This document shows, piece after piece, positions 24,713 through 61,832 of a stretch of DNA of 64,000 nt. A program made the position numbers and the translations under genes. This DNA is from Paraspadella gotoi (lineage: Eukaryota; Chaetognatha), in the NCBI GenBank assembly GCA_051294375.1, contig CM119268.1, forward strand, positions 13,713,037 through 13,777,036. Direction: 5' to 3'. The notes below the pieces were generated by a model that worked only from the letters and a program-made list of their open reading frames with translations, was not told the DNA's origin and did not search any database. Numbering within the stretch: position 1 is the stretch's first letter; each line of letters starts with the position of its first letter.

Positions 24713-25729
24713 TTTATGTCAGTCTGTTGATGCCAAAGGTCCCATTTTGTCCATAAGCTCTCTCGTCAGTTTGCACTGAAATCGCGTGACGTTTCGATGA
24801 AGAAAGAATTAATTTTGCAATTAAAATTTTATAAGCAAAGACAATTTTCTGATTTCAGATATAGACTGACAGAAAGAGAGACAAAAAAAATGAAGACAAG
24901 CAGTCAGAAAATTTATCACCAGACAGACAGTAAGCCAGATCGACAGACAAATAGACAGATGGAGAGCGAGACGAATTCCTAGTGGGATGAATCGACAACA
25001 AGATTCCTGCTTCGTATCCGCGACCGAGAGACTCGAGCCATCAGCGCCGTTAGCCTCCATCCATTCTCGTTTCGCTCGCNNNNNNNNNNNNNNNNNNNNN
25101 NNNNNNNNNNNNNNNNNNNNNNNNNNNNNNNNNNNNNNNNNNNNNNNNNNNNNNNNNNNNNNNNNNNNNNNNNNNNNNNNNNNNNNNNNNNNNNNNNNNG
25201 AGAGAGACCGGGGGTATTCACGCTGATCCGTCGCACTGGAGATGAATGGAAATCTAACGGCGGAGGAAGAGAGCGAGACAAAGGGACAAGGGACAAGGGA
25301 CATGGAAAGGGCTGAGCGAGACACGCTTCGTCCTTTTTCAGAGGAGAGTCACTGTCGATCAAAATGTATCAAAACTATCAAAATTATTATTTAGCGGAAT
25401 ACAAAGAAAACCTGTCAGTTCTTCGGACAACCGTGAACATTGTTCACTGAACAATGTACACTGAACATAGCAACCGAGTCAAAAGTGTGTGAGACGGTGG
25501 TGGTGATGAGATCGCACTCCTGGGTTAGCGTCACCTCTTTACACCCCCCCCGGTCCCCCCCCACCCCGCCCAAAAAAAAGAGAAAAATTGAGCGAAAAAA
25601 AAAAAAGATCTTTCCGTTGAATCGTTTGTTTCACGCTCTCGACAAAATTCGCGGCCATAAAAAGGTCTCTTTTGTGAAAAAAAGTCATCTATAAAAACGG
25701 AGAGATGAGAGCATTGAGAGAGAGAGAGA

Positions 25730-25773
<44 letters not shown>

Positions 25774-26300
25774 ATGAGAGAGAGGGAGAGAAGAGAAAGC
25801 TGGGGCAAAAGGAGGCCAGAGGAGGAGAAAACATTAGAATGACTCGTTAAAGTAGTTGAGAGAGAGAGGGAGATGCGAGAAAAGTAAATGGTACGAGAAA
25901 AATAGCCCGGAGAGATAAGTTAAGGAGGAAAAAATGAGAGAAAAAGAAAGGATAAGAAAAAATAAGCTTAGGTAGTGAAAGAGTAGTCAAAATAAGAATT
26001 TTGAATAATTTGTGTAGCGGAAGTCAGTTGGTTTAAATTTTAAGTATAAGAATAAATACGAAAAATGTAATTTCGTAAAAAAAACAAAAAACAAAAAAAC
26101 AAAAAAAAAAAAAATAGCTATCAGATAAAATCTTTAGAAATAAATTTTATAGAATTTGAAATAAATTCTTAATGCCTCGAGGAATATGTATCATATTTTA
26201 AGTTAAAAGATCATAAAAGGTCAAAGAATTGTTAGGTTTATATTTATAATTCCCACGGATTTTGGCAAGTAGAAAAGAAGAAAGGATCAACAGCAACAAG
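24713..26300. other. Non-coding stretch
   Basis: Gap at 25080-25199. C-rich run near 25542-25570. GA tract at 25711-25775. 25990-26280 is AT-rich. No supported gene. Confidence 0.4.
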
Positions 26301-26569
26301 AGATTACTTCAGGGGAGAGGAGACGATAGAGAAAGGATAAGCAGAGAAAGATGAGAGAGAGAGGAGGAGCAGAGAGAGAGAAGAGAGAGAGAGAGAGATG
26401 AGATAGAGAAAGGAAGAGAGAGAGAGAGAGAGAGAAACAAGAACTAGAGGGCATAGAGCGGAAGAAGGCAGAAAGCAATTCTTGGTTCTTACCGTGACCT
26501 GAGGGGTTTTTTTGTCCATGCACTTTTATCATCGGGCCATTAATAAATCATCGGAAGTAGAGACGATGA

Positions 26570-26607
<38 letters not shown>

Positions 26608-27673
26608 TTCAAGGGTTAAAACCGAGTCGTCGAGTTTAAAAAGGTGAAGGATCACGACGAAAAATCTGGAAGCGAGTTTGTAGCCATTGCAATTTCTTTT
26701 AAACCATCAGCAATGAGTATTGACGGTCTTTTGTATTTCACTCACTTTATCCTTCTTTTATATTTAAATTCACTTGTAAACTCTCACTTACTCACGCACG
26801 CTTCTCACACTTTTTTATTGCGTCAATTGTGGATCTGAATCTCAAGCGAAGCGAGATTCGTGTTCGATGCCAGATGATGCAGAAGAAAAAAAGTGAACAA
26901 GGCGAAAAGAGAAAAAAAAATGGCGCCTTGGCAGCGAAATTGATGGACGTGCGAGGTTTTGAAAATGCGTTGATTCGCGACAAAATGAAAAAATAGGAAG
27001 CGAGAAACGTGGGACGCATGACGAGTGTAGAAAAAAAATAAACAAATAATGAAAAAAAAAAACATTTAAAAAAATTTAAACTAATCGAAAATATAATTTT
27101 ATTTTCTGTGCAAAAAAAAAAAAAAACTAACGGAAAATGCCAAAGCACGAACTGACAGTGGCGCGCGAATTTCCGCACGTACAGTCGTACACTCACTCAC
27201 GCACGTGATTTTCCGCGTCATCGAACGAAGAACTCGTAAAATCTGACATTTTTCTCTCTCGGTCCAATATCGAGGAAATTCGACCCATGAGTCCGAAAAA
27301 AACGAGAAAAAAAGACAACGAATGAGGAAATGGAGGAAAAGAAAGAAAAAGAAAGACGATGAAAAATGAAGGAATCTAATTAGGCCGGAGAAAAGAGAGA
27401 ACCCCCAGTGATTCTGAAAGAATGAGAGCGAGAGATAGAGAGAGACAGAGAGAGAGAGTATGCATAATTTCACTGAAAGAAGCCGGTTTTTAGGGATTTT
27501 GTATACATAAAAGAAGAACTAAGCTTATGGCTGAACACAAATCATAGATTCGATTTACTGGAATTTCTTTCTAAGGTCAAGACTTATATCGCCTGCATCT
27601 TTCATGCCGCTTATGAAATTTATATTTGGAAAGAGAAAGAAAGAAAATATAAGAGACAGAGAAGAGAGAGAGC

Positions 27674-27741
<68 letters not shown>

Positions 27742-28377
27742 AGAGAGAGACAAGAAGAGAGAGAGCAGAGACCGAGAGAAGAGAGAGAATGATGGAAGAC
27801 GAGATGAGAGAGAGAGACAGAGACCATTATACAACATGAATTCCAGGTTTTTTTTTCTTTCCTTCTTTCCACCATCCCAGTCTCAGCTCGCCGCATCGAC
27901 CTCCGCCTTCGGAGCGGCGGCGGCGGCGGCGGCGGCGACGGCGGCGTCGCTGGGAACCAGACTTGGCAGATACAAATGGGCAATTTCTTTTGTGGGCAGA
28001 GCATGAGAGGCCTCAAGGCTGAGGCCACGTGTAGCGAGGGTATTTAGAATCCGCGGGTGAATTAAACGAAGAGATAGAGACACACACAGAGAGAGAGAGA
28101 GCGAGAGAGAGAGAAAGAGAGAGAGAAAGAAACGAGTTTGAGACCAGAAATTTGTTTTATTCTTTAGTTTTTATTTTGATTAGTCTTCATTGAGAAGAAG
28201 AGACAACTCATTTCAATCCCCGAAAAGAATATTTTTGGCCCAAAATCCGGATGTTAACAAAACGTCAATATCGGTCCCAATATCCAAATTTCAAATCATT
28301 TCTTTTCACACAATTGAAACATTCTTTGATAGGAAATCCAGGTATTCTGGGAGTGAATAAACGAGACTGTGAGAGAA
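26301..28377. other. Non-coding stretch with GA tracts and a GGC repeat
   Basis: GA tracts at 26350-26440, 26571-26604, 27660-27800 and 28085-28130. A (GGC)n run near 27915-27950 reads as poly-Ala on the minus strand. No supported gene. Confidence 0.45.
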
Positions 28378-28378
28378 T

Positions 28379-28476
28379 CTTGAACCACCAAAGCCTGTTC
28401 AAATTCAGGGTCAAGATAACTTTTTTATTAAATGAATGCATAATATTTATATTGGTTGTACCAATTTTAGAACTAT
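28379..28476 (+). repeat. Dispersed repeat, copy A
   Basis: ACCACCAAAGCCTGT, a ...CAGGG.CAAGAT segment, TTTATTAAA.TGAAT and ATATTGGTTGTACCAATTT match 52486-52575 in order over about 95 bases. Confidence 0.7.
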
Positions 28477-29000
28477 AAACTATAAAGTATAAACAGTGAC
28501 CAGTACCCGATGTTTCCTTCTACCTCTTATCAATTCTCAATTATTTTTCCCTCCATCGATTCGCTTCGCTGATTCTTCCTCGCTCCACATTTCCTCTCCT
28601 CTTCACAGTCCTGGAAATGATCAGCCCGACGTCACTTGCGTGACGGAAGGCGTAGGGCGCCGTTTCGCGCCAACGACGCCCCATTGCCGCAATCAGTGTG
28701 GCTCCGCGTATGCCATCAGAGACGTAACTGGCGGACAGATGATGGCGCCTCCTGTTTTCGTCCTGTTTTCCGTAGATCCGTTTCTGATCCTGCAGCAATT
28801 TTGCGGAAAGGAGAAATATGAATATAAACATTTTAGAAATGAACAACATACAAGAAAAATGGACGACTGTTCTGGGTTGAAGACTGGCAAGCATCGCCAC
28901 TCTTGTCTTCTCCAAACCGCTCCTTTCTTTTCGCGGTCAAATCTCGAGGCTCTTCACGTTTTCACGTCAAACGACCATTTTCGAAATCACTCACATTAAA

Positions 29001-29035
<35 letters not shown>

Positions 29036-29039
29036 TGAC

Positions 29040-29075
<36 letters not shown>

Positions 29076-29169
29076 AACACTTTTTTATACGAAAAAAATA
29101 TCCAAGAGAAATCTGTTCCGATTTCTTTTGATTTCCGCCGACGCAGGAATCGCAGGAGAGAAGGAAGAT
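28477..29169. other. Unique sequence and GA tracts
   Basis: A 167-residue open frame covers 28496-28999 but has no family features. GA tracts span 29001-29070. Confidence 0.35.
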
Positions 29170-29720
29170 CGGGGGAAATGGAATGGAGAGAAGGAGAAAT
29201 GGAAAAAATGAAGTATAGGGAAAAGGAATGGAGAGATGGAGGAATGGGAAAAAAAAGTAAAGGGAAATTGAATGGAGAGATGGAGGAATGGAAAAAATGA
29301 AGTAAAGATAAATGGAATAGAGATAGAGGAATGGAAAAATTAAGTAAAGGGAAATGGAATGGAAAGATGGGGAATGGAAAAAATGAAGTAAAGGGAAATG
29401 GAATGGAGAAATGAAGAAATGGAAAAAATGAAGTAAAGGGAAATAGAATGGAGAGATGGGGGAATGGAAAAAATAAAATAAAGGGATATAGAATGGGGAG
29501 ATGAAAAAAAGGAAATAATGAAGTAAAGGAAATAGAATGGAGAGATGGGGGAATGGAAAAAAATGAAGTGGCTGGAAATGAAGGGGAGATGAAAAAATGG
29601 AAAAAATTAGGTAAAGGGAAATGGAATGGACAGATAGAGGATTGGAAAAATGAAGTGGAGGGAAATGGAATGGAGTGATGGGAGAATTTAAAAATATTAA
29701 GTAAGGAAAAATAGAATGAA
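29170..29720 (+). repeat. 45-bp purine-rich minisatellite, about 12 copies
   Basis: Degenerate units built from GGGAAATGGAATGGAGAGA, a TGGAGGAATGG segment and AAAAAATGAAGTAAA, with almost no C. Confidence 0.85.
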
Positions 29721-30675
29721 ATGAATAGTGGAGTTGTTTGTTAGGACGTTGAAAAGTGGGTTGTGTTGTACGTAGTAGGATTTAAGTCGTTGAAAAAATG
29801 TAATCAAATTAAAATGATAAATGTGATGGCTGGCTGAAAATAAAAATGTAGTTTATTTATCAATACATATTTTTTATCGTGTAACCGATCAAGAAGCATT
29901 TAAAAACAGAAAAAAGTGGGAAAGTTACGTGTGGCAACTTAACAAAGAAAAAGTCGTGAGAATGAAACAAAGAAAAACAAATAAATGCTAAAAATAGAAC
30001 GAACAGGCTCTATAAAGAAAAAAAATAGTCGCAAAGAAAGGTAAATAAAAAAAAAATAGGAACTAGAAATAAACAGGAGGACATCGCAGCCAACGACTCA
30101 ATAAGAGAAGAAAAAGACAACAGATTCTTATCTTATCTTATCAAATCACGTTAAATCACATCACATCACATCACATCACTTTTCTTCACTCACCTCTTCT
30201 TCAATTCTTGAAAGGGTTCTCTAGGTAATTTCATTTCTTCTATAGTAAGGCTCGTTTGTAGGTTTGTATGTCAATTTGTTTGAATCCTCATCATATTTAC
30301 GTTCCTATTTAAATTACATTTAGAAAACTTTACTTCACAACTTTAAAACGATAAGTCACTGAAAAAACAAAAAAGTTTCAAATTTTATTAAATGAAAAAA
30401 ATTACAGAAAAATCAAGGTAATATAAAATATACAATTATGACATAACGCAAAAATTAGACGTTTTTTGTGCTCTTCTTCTCAAATCCATGTCTATATATG
30501 TCGGAGATAAATTCATCGAAGGAATCGAGATGAAGAACAATTTGCTACGAACAATTAAGGGAACGGTTTCTTGACGTGAGCCACCTTGCCCCGCTGGCGA
30601 TCCTCATAAAAATCACCTCCAACATATAAACGTAAAATAACTAATTGTGTAAATTTTCTTTCAGTTTCGTTGCGT
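29721..30675. other. AT-rich non-coding stretch
   Basis: Contains TTATC and CACAT short tandem repeats near 30125-30180. No gene. Confidence 0.45.
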
Positions 30676-30680
30676 TTGAA

Positions 30681-30905
30681 TTTAGAATAACGAAGGTAAT
30701 TTTTTTTTGCTTTCGGCAGCGGCAATTTGAATTTTTATTTAAATTAAAATTACTGATATGTTTCGGCTCGAGTCTTCATCAGCACAAATTCATTTGCGCT
30801 AATGAAGACTCGAACTTGAGCCGAAAAACGTCAGTAATTTTTATCGCAAATAAAAATTCAAATTCAGTTGCCGAAAACAAAAATTAAGCCTTCGTTATTC
30901 TAAAC
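30681..30905. repeat. Fold-back element with two opposed hammerhead-like cores
   Basis: Inverted arms (about 30681-30785 and 30797-30905) with many matches, including TTTAGAATAACGAAGG at the ends. Facing the short loop, the minus strand has CTGATGA...GAAACATATC, and the plus strand has CTAATGA...GAAAAACGTC. Confidence 0.75.
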
Positions 30906-31280
30906 TTAAAAGACAAAATTATGGATTAGCTCGTGAAATAAACAGCGAAGATGACGAATCCCGGTTAACGTACAGAAACAACTCCTGCCCCTCCCACAAC
31001 CGCCGCTGGTGGAGCCGAGCAAGCCAAAATGCCCGGGCAGAGTGAGAGCCCAAAGGTCAAAACGAATTTGAACCCTCGATGCGATGGAGGGAGAAAAAAA
31101 GAGGAGGATCGAGGAAAAGGAGAAAAGGAGGAAGGGAGGAAGGGAGGAAGGGAGGAATGAAAAAGAAAGGGCAGGGGAGGAAAAAAGGAAAAGGATAACC
31201 GACGGCAACGAAGCGGCAGAAAACGCTGGCGGCCTCGACTTCATTCGATGGAAAGCAAACAGAGCCAATACAGGCCGAGA

Positions 31281-31345
<65 letters not shown>

Positions 31346-32686
31346 AGAGAGAGAGAGAAGACGAGAGAGAGAGAGAGAGAGAATTTTTCATATTCAGCAA
31401 ATCTCCCCACGCTCTTCGGGTTCGAATGTCAACTTTCATCTTTTGAGTCGCGAATCGAATTTGATTATCGCCGTTTTTCGACTTCCTCGTCGACGCCATT
31501 TCACTTCCGGTTGGGAGGTAGAAACGTCTTGAGGAATATGATATAAATAAAGATAACATTTATACTAATAACGAGGTAATAACGATTTGTGGTTTTAGAG
31601 CACTTCTTGTATGTATATAATTAGATCGAGATTGCAGTTGGATTAAGGTAAATATTTTATATTCTTTGTTTTTTTATTTTTTTTAATTTTTGTATATTTT
31701 TTAAATCTATTTAAATATAATAATGACTAATAATCGTCGACAGCTGATCCGTTCCGAAAGGATTCATCTTTTAAAGACATGAAATGAGATTCATCTTTAT
31801 TCAAGACTATAACTCGAGAGAGAGAAGTGAACAAAACGAGATACTGTTGTAGTTGGTTTTGTTGTTGTTGTTCTTGTTGTTGATTACAAAGGGTCGTTCA
31901 TATTCAAGGACAACTCGCCCGGGTACATGTTTGTCTTCAATGAAGAAAGATGGAGCAAAATTCCAATGGCGCTAGCGTTAAAGATAATTATATGAGATTT
32001 CTGATCGTTACTTTTAATGCATTTACAGAATTAACTGCCGGCGTACATTTTTTTATAAACTAGTAATAGAAAATATTTCTTAAATGTCGAAAAAGGGAAA
32101 TTAACTTGGTGCAAACGTTGAAGTCATGTATGAGTTTAGTTTCAAAATTAATGTATTTTAAAAGAATAGCGTCATAACCTGAAATGGTAAATTACATGAA
32201 AAAAAAGTGAGATAAGAGAATTTACTTTTATTCTAGATAAGATGATACAATTGCATTACTGATGATTACTTAGAAATTTAATGTATGCGGGTAATAAACG
32301 AAAAAGAAAAAAGTCCATTTACTTCAGGGTCGTGAAAATTAAAAGCGATTAGAAATGAAAGAGAAAAAATATGGCGCATATTAAAAGAAAAAAAAACCTT
32401 AAAAGTGAAAAGAAGAGAAAGAAGAAAAATGGGAGACTCGTTTTTCGAATTCTCTCTCTGCCCGGAAGTTAAAGGCAGAAAACGGAGAACTCAGAAGCGG
32501 AAGCGGACCCGGAAGTGGAAGCAGAAGCGGAGAAAGCGCAGAAGCGGAATCCAGAGCCGATGCAAAGGAAAGCGGAAGCGAAAGCCGAAGCGGGGGAACA
32601 AGACTGAAAGTCATTAGGCTTCACTTAATGTCCTCGTGGCCTGGAATTTAAACCGCGGACGGAACTCTGAGATAGGAGGAAGGGGA

Positions 32687-32772
<86 letters not shown>

Positions 32773-35700
32773 TGATGAAGGTAGCAGGGGAAACCAATGT
32801 AAACGGAGAAAAACGACTGTTCAATACAACTGAAACGAAGTTGGCCTTGAATACTTCTAGCTTTTTCAACGATCAGCTAAGGAAGGGGAGCACGAAAAAA
32901 AAAAGAAGCAATGAGCCTTTCTTGATTGTATAACTTTGAATATGATTGTTTTTATTAATTTTCTTTATAATAAATGTAGTAAGGACTAAGGACAATTTTA
33001 TTTACCCAATGCAATATTGGAGCTATGGCCGATTCCCTTCTTCAGAGAAATCGCGAGAGACTTTGTCCCCGGGTAAACGAGAAGTAAACACGCTGTTCCC
33101 CTGTAAATAATGTAAACGATAAATAATGAATCTATGCATAACGATCGAGCGCCATCTTTANNNNNNNNNNGGTAATTGGCGGGAATCGACGAAGGAGACG
33201 CTTAACACTTGACACTTAACTTCATCACCTCCTTTTCGTCGAGGGNNNNNNNNNNNNNNNNNNNNNNNNNNNNNNNNNNNNNNNNNNNNNNNNNNNNNNN
33301 NNNNNNNNNNNNNNNNNNNNNNNNNNNNNNNNNNNNNNNNNNNNNNNNNNNNNNNNNNNNNNNNNNNNNNNNNNNNNNNNNNNNNNNNNNNNNNNNNNNN
33401 NNNNNNNNNNNNNNNNNNNNNNNNNNNNNNNNNNNNNNNNNNNNNNNNNNNNNNNNNNNNNNNNNNNNNNNNNNNNNNNNNNNNNNNNNNNNNNNNNNNN
33501 NNNNNNNNNNNNNNNNNNNNNNNNNNNNNNNNNNNNNNNNNNNNNNNNNNNNNNNNNNNNNNNNNNNNNNNNNNNNNNNNNNNNNNNNNNNNNNNNNNNN
33601 NNNNNNNNNNNNNNNNNNNNNNNNNNNNNNNNNNNNNNNNNNNNNNNNNNNNNNNNNNNNNNNNNNNNNNNNNNNNNNNNNNNNNNNNNNNNNNNNNNNN
33701 NNNNNNNNNNNNNNNNNNNNNNNNNNNNNNNNNNNNNNNNNNNNNNNNNNNNNNNNNNNNNNNNNNNTCATTTTTTTTTGCATTATAACCCTTACCTTTA
33801 TCATCTTGTAAAGAATTCTGATTTTATGGCGCCTCGTCGTCATTTTTTCTTATTCTTTTTTAAATGATTCTCATTATGTGACTCTTAAATTTGTCATCTT
33901 AAAAACCGTATGATCCNNNNNNNNNNNNNNNNNNNNNNNNNNNNNNNNNNNNNNNNNNNNNNNNNNNNNNNNNNNNNNNNNNNNNNNNNNNNNNNNNNNN
34001 NNNNNNNNNNNNNNNNNNNNNNNNNNNNNNNNNNNNNNNNNNNNNNNNNNNNNNNNNNNNNNNNNNNNNNNNNNNNNNNNNNNNNNNNNNNNNNNNNNNN
34101 NNNNNNNNGTCCGGTCATTTTTTTTCCCTGGTCTAGTTTTCACCGTTCACCGTTCTAGTTCACCGTTCACCGTTCTAGTCCCTTTCTTTTAGCCGAAAAC
34201 CTCGTCACTTATTATTCGATCATAATCGTTTTTCTGGAAAAAAATCGGCCGTATGGAACCGTAGTTTTTATGTAATCCAAGGATTCTCTACACCAATTTA
34301 TAATACGACATTGATTTCGCCATTTATTTATTATCTTTAATAATAATAATAATATTAATTTATTTATTTATTTATTTATTTATTCACCATTTATTCGTCA
34401 TTTATTAGACATTTACTGCCATTCTGCGAAAACTTCAGTTTACTAAACCTCTTAAAGCAAACCGCTATAGTTATAACCCTAAATTCAATTATTAACTAAA
34501 ATGTGAGTTATTCTGCTGAGAAAGAATCTATTTCGACGCCACGTAATTCCAACTAACAAAAGAGAAAATAATTCAAAAGAACTTTTCCCCGACTCCGCGC
34601 ACAAAAGCACCGACGGGGTGCAGGGAGGCGCAAATAGCCTGGGGAAACGAAATTGTACGACGTAACGAGTTCAGTGAATAGAAAGGCACCGAGAAGTCCG
34701 CTCGCTCACATGAGTCACTGTTAAATATTGAGAAAACGGAACGACGACGACGACGACGACGACGAAAACGACGACGAGTCCTTTAATCTTCTCTATTTTC
34801 TCTCCATTTCTCAAGTGTTACAGAGTCCTCCACTTTGATTTCCTTCTCCCCCCCCCTTCTATTACCACAAAAGGAACCATTAACCTATAAGGCTTTTTGC
34901 CCGCCCCCCGTTTCCCCCCCTAGTTTCCCTCAACTCTTCCAGAGGCAAACATAAGACGCCGTCATGTGTTGGCATCCTTGTTTTGACTATATCCTGTCAG
35001 ATTTTATCTCTCGCGATATACGATTCCGGAGACTGCCGTTCATAACGTACTTCAGCTTAATATCAAAATCAGGGTAACGTTTACTAAATTTCAATTGACA
35101 TTTTAAAGAAGATAACACGTTTGGAATTGATGAAGTTGATGCGATATTCATCACGTCGTCGTTTTTTTTCGATCACGTGAGACGTAAAAACGTGTGAAAA
35201 AATCATACAGAAACACTGAATTTTTTATTTAAATTTTAACATAATTTTAACCTTCATGGATTAGGTAGTTTTTTCATTTTCTATTACCATTAATTATCTC
35301 AGTGTTAACCTAATTTACCTAATGTTCCTTTGCAGGAAAATAATTCATCATCGTTTATAATTATATTGATAGTACGGTCTCTCCGCTCTATTAAACAAAA
35401 AAAAAACCTTGAGTCACCTTTCTTGGGAAAGCAACGCGGTTTCAGACCAGGGAAAACTAATTTTCCCTTAACGATCACTTGGAACAGTCGAATTCGGGAT
35501 TATCTTTGGAATCTCTTCTACTACCAATCGAGAACAACCATTGAGAAGTTTCCACCTGTGCAGTTATGAGGCTCTACTGCAAATCTAATATTTTATCTTC
35601 TGCTTTTCAGATATTCTGGCACCAAAAATCGGAATTTTACGTACATTTGGCAAAAGATGAATTTTATATTCTGAGAATCTTCTCATCCTTTTGCTACCGA

Positions 35701-36652
35701 AGATTTTTTAAAGACGTGTGTTTTATTCTTCAAGTATTAATTTTGTATTGTTTTTGAAAGTATTTCTTTACAAAAAAAAACTCTTTACGAAAAACACAAA
35801 ACGTCCGTCATTAACTTAAGAATAACGTATTAGGGAGGGTGGGGAATTTAATAGTAAAGTCGTACATATATATATATAAAAGTCAAAAATTTAACGTTGA
35901 TTTTTGTGCTCATGTTGATATTTTTTGTTCATTCACTTAGAGGTCGTGATATTGTGGGACTAATAAAAAATAAACAAAAGTGAAGTCATGCGCCGCTCAA
36001 CTAAAAAATGAAAATAAAATTTATTGGTCTTGCCATCTGGCAAACGGATAAGATTGATCTTAAACTGATTTTCTGCATATCGATGATTATTATGACCCAT
36101 AATTTATATGTATATAAGTATATATATATAAGTATAACTAAAATACTTGCATTTAACACTTTAGTCCCCAAATTCGTCGCCAATAAAAATTTTTTGCGGT
36201 AAACCAAAAAAGAAAATCGTTGTGCTATTTAAATCTGAGCATGCTATACAGTTTGAAACTTTACAAACTAATTAAAAAGCATTGACATTGTACAATTTTC
36301 ATATTTTAATATTTAGATGTATTTTAATTCTATATATACTAGAAACAAAATGTGCAACCATTTGTTAAAACAATTGCATCTAAAATAACACTATTTATAT
36401 TTTTATCTTTATCTGCCAGTTTGCCAATCAAAACTCTTAATTCCGAAATTTGTTTTTTATAAAATGTGACAAATAAATACTTTTCAAATGACGAACTTAA
36501 TGTTAATCTATAAGTACAAGACGTTAAAAGCGTTTAAGCCGAAACAGATAATATCAACAATGAAAGGGACAAAACAATTCGAAGCACTGTGAAAATGACT
36601 TGAGGAGGATTGAGACTGAAATCTTCTGACCGATTTCGCAATTCTCTCTCTG

Positions 36653-36870
36653 TCAAGTCTCGTGGCCAAAGTTTGGCGACTTGACGACGGCGTGGACGTA
36701 AGACGCCGGGGACGCCGAGCTCTGGGAGTGATGCGAGGAACTTTGGGAGTGACGGATGGAACTCTGGGAGTGACGAGTCGAGCTCTGCGCTAGTTTAGGT
36801 GAATCGTTGTTGAAGTCCTCGACGAGAGTCTTTTGTTTGACGCGAGACATCTCCAACACGGTCTGGCCAT
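36653..36870 (-). CDS. Candidate terminal coding exon (Ser/His-rich)
   Basis: On the minus strand, CTCCCGCCAG|AT opens a frame of 72 codons. It starts DGQTVLEMSRVKQKTLVED after one borrowed base, continues through four HSQSS repeats, and ends VKSPNFGHET then TGA. A second frame gives MARPCWRC and then LASNKRLSSRTSTT, which would follow the GPCR if it splices at FRKE|GTGAGG (37851). That frame stops sooner. The acceptor is kept in both palindrome arms. It could be a GPCR C-tail exon or the last exon of an unrelated nested gene, perhaps of ankyrin type given the DGQTVLE start. The assignment is uncertain. Confidence 0.35.
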
Positions 36871-37829
36871 CTGGCGGGAGGAAATTGAAAAGAGAAAAAC
36901 AANNNNNNNNNNNNNNNNNNNNNNNNNNNNNNNNNNNNNNNNNNNNNNNNNNNNNNNNNNNNNNNNNNNNNNNNNNNNNNNNNNNNNNNNNNNNNNNNNN
37001 NNNNNNNNNNNNNNNNNNNNNNNNNNNNNNTATTACGAACGTTTTCAAACTCAAACAATCATTTACGACCACGCAGTTGGTGTTGGCTTTATGACGATGA
37101 TAATTATGAAAATAAAAACCCCGATTAAATAGGAAAAAGTATGTAAAGAATAATTCTGTTTTAGCGCCGAGCACCAATTTTTAATTCATGGTTTCAAACC
37201 TCCAAACCAGATGCTTGTTTCGGTCGCCATTTTGAATTTTTCCCGCGGGGCGCAATTAATCAAGTTTTAAAATTCTCTTCTTTTTAAAGTCAAATAGTCG
37301 GAGAGCGAGAGGAAGGGGAGGAGTTAAAAGGGTTTTTTTTTTTTACTCTAAAAAAGTGGAGGAATTTGCTTTTATTTTTCCGACAGCATCCTGATCCGCA
37401 GAGTTCTTGGCCTAAGAAAAAAAGACAAGACTCTTTTTTATAAAAAAGACAAACTTTTTAAAAAAGAGAACAAAACTCTTTTAAAAAAAGACAAAACTCT
37501 TTTTATTTAGTTAACTCAATTTCGAAAATCTCCGTTGTCTCCGTCACGGCGCCACGCCCAGAGCAAAAGACTTTTCCCCGTAAATCGAATCAGATTTGAA
37601 TATATAAAGAAAATATATAAAAGTTTTTTTAACGCGAGAAAATTATTGGGAATATATGTGGCTGACTCACTGGCTTTCCGAATTTGCTACTTTGGTTTCT
37701 TAATTTGCTTTTGTTCAAAAACAAAATTACTTAAGCTAAGTTTATAGTTTATACGTCATTCTCCTAAAAAGAAATTGTCCGAAGGACAACTCCATCGTTA
37801 ACAACAACCGCTGTGACCGGTGAGTCTGT

Positions 37830-61124
<23,295 letters not shown>

Positions 61125-61735
61125 TTTTTTTATTTTACGTCAAAGACGATGACGATAAAATTCGGTGTAAAAGAAATTTAGTTCAGCGTTGATCGGAATA
61201 AATTTTGCCTTTTAGCTGAAGAAGATTATAAAAAATATTATAAAAAGGAATCGAGTGAACTTGTTGTGAAATCTAATCAAGTGAATGAAAAATATTAGAT
61301 GAAGAGTCTGTATTGAAAAAAAAAACAATAATGTAGTTCATAATGGTTATTAGAATTGTAAGTTGTAAAAAGTGGAGCTTAGGATAAAAAGTTGTGCACA
61401 TAACTATTTGTGGCACGGGGTAAAGAGTAAATTTCGTTGTAAAACGTACGTTCACAATTTGCATATTTGCAAATGGCGACATTCTTCTTTTGGGTTTGAA
61501 TCGTTCATGATTATATACTAGAAAACTTTTGACTTTTTTCTCCTATTAAGCTGCGGTACACATTTTAAGCGAAAATATAATTGTGCTCGACGTTTGATAG
61601 TAGACATTTGATACAATAGACAAAGGGAAAGAAAAAAACTGCAAAGTTTTAGATTTGAGCAGATGGTGATATTCGCTCGTTGCTTCGCTGACATTTGTCA
61701 ACGTTCCGACGAACTAAGACAATGACCCTTGACAA

Positions 61736-61832
<97 letters not shown>

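Noticed and set aside
27883-28083. 66-residue minus-strand frame with poly-Ala
   Set aside because: The poly-Ala comes from a (GGC)n tract. No splice sites or family support.
28496-28999. 167-residue plus-strand open frame
   Set aside because: No domain, no repeat conservation, an equal-sized antisense frame, and low-complexity ends.
30906-31000. Minus-strand CTLTGIRHLRCLF resembling a GPCR TM7/helix 8 end
   Set aside because: A far better and in-frame continuation of the receptor, FLLYIVAGSRFRKE, is present at the palindrome centre.
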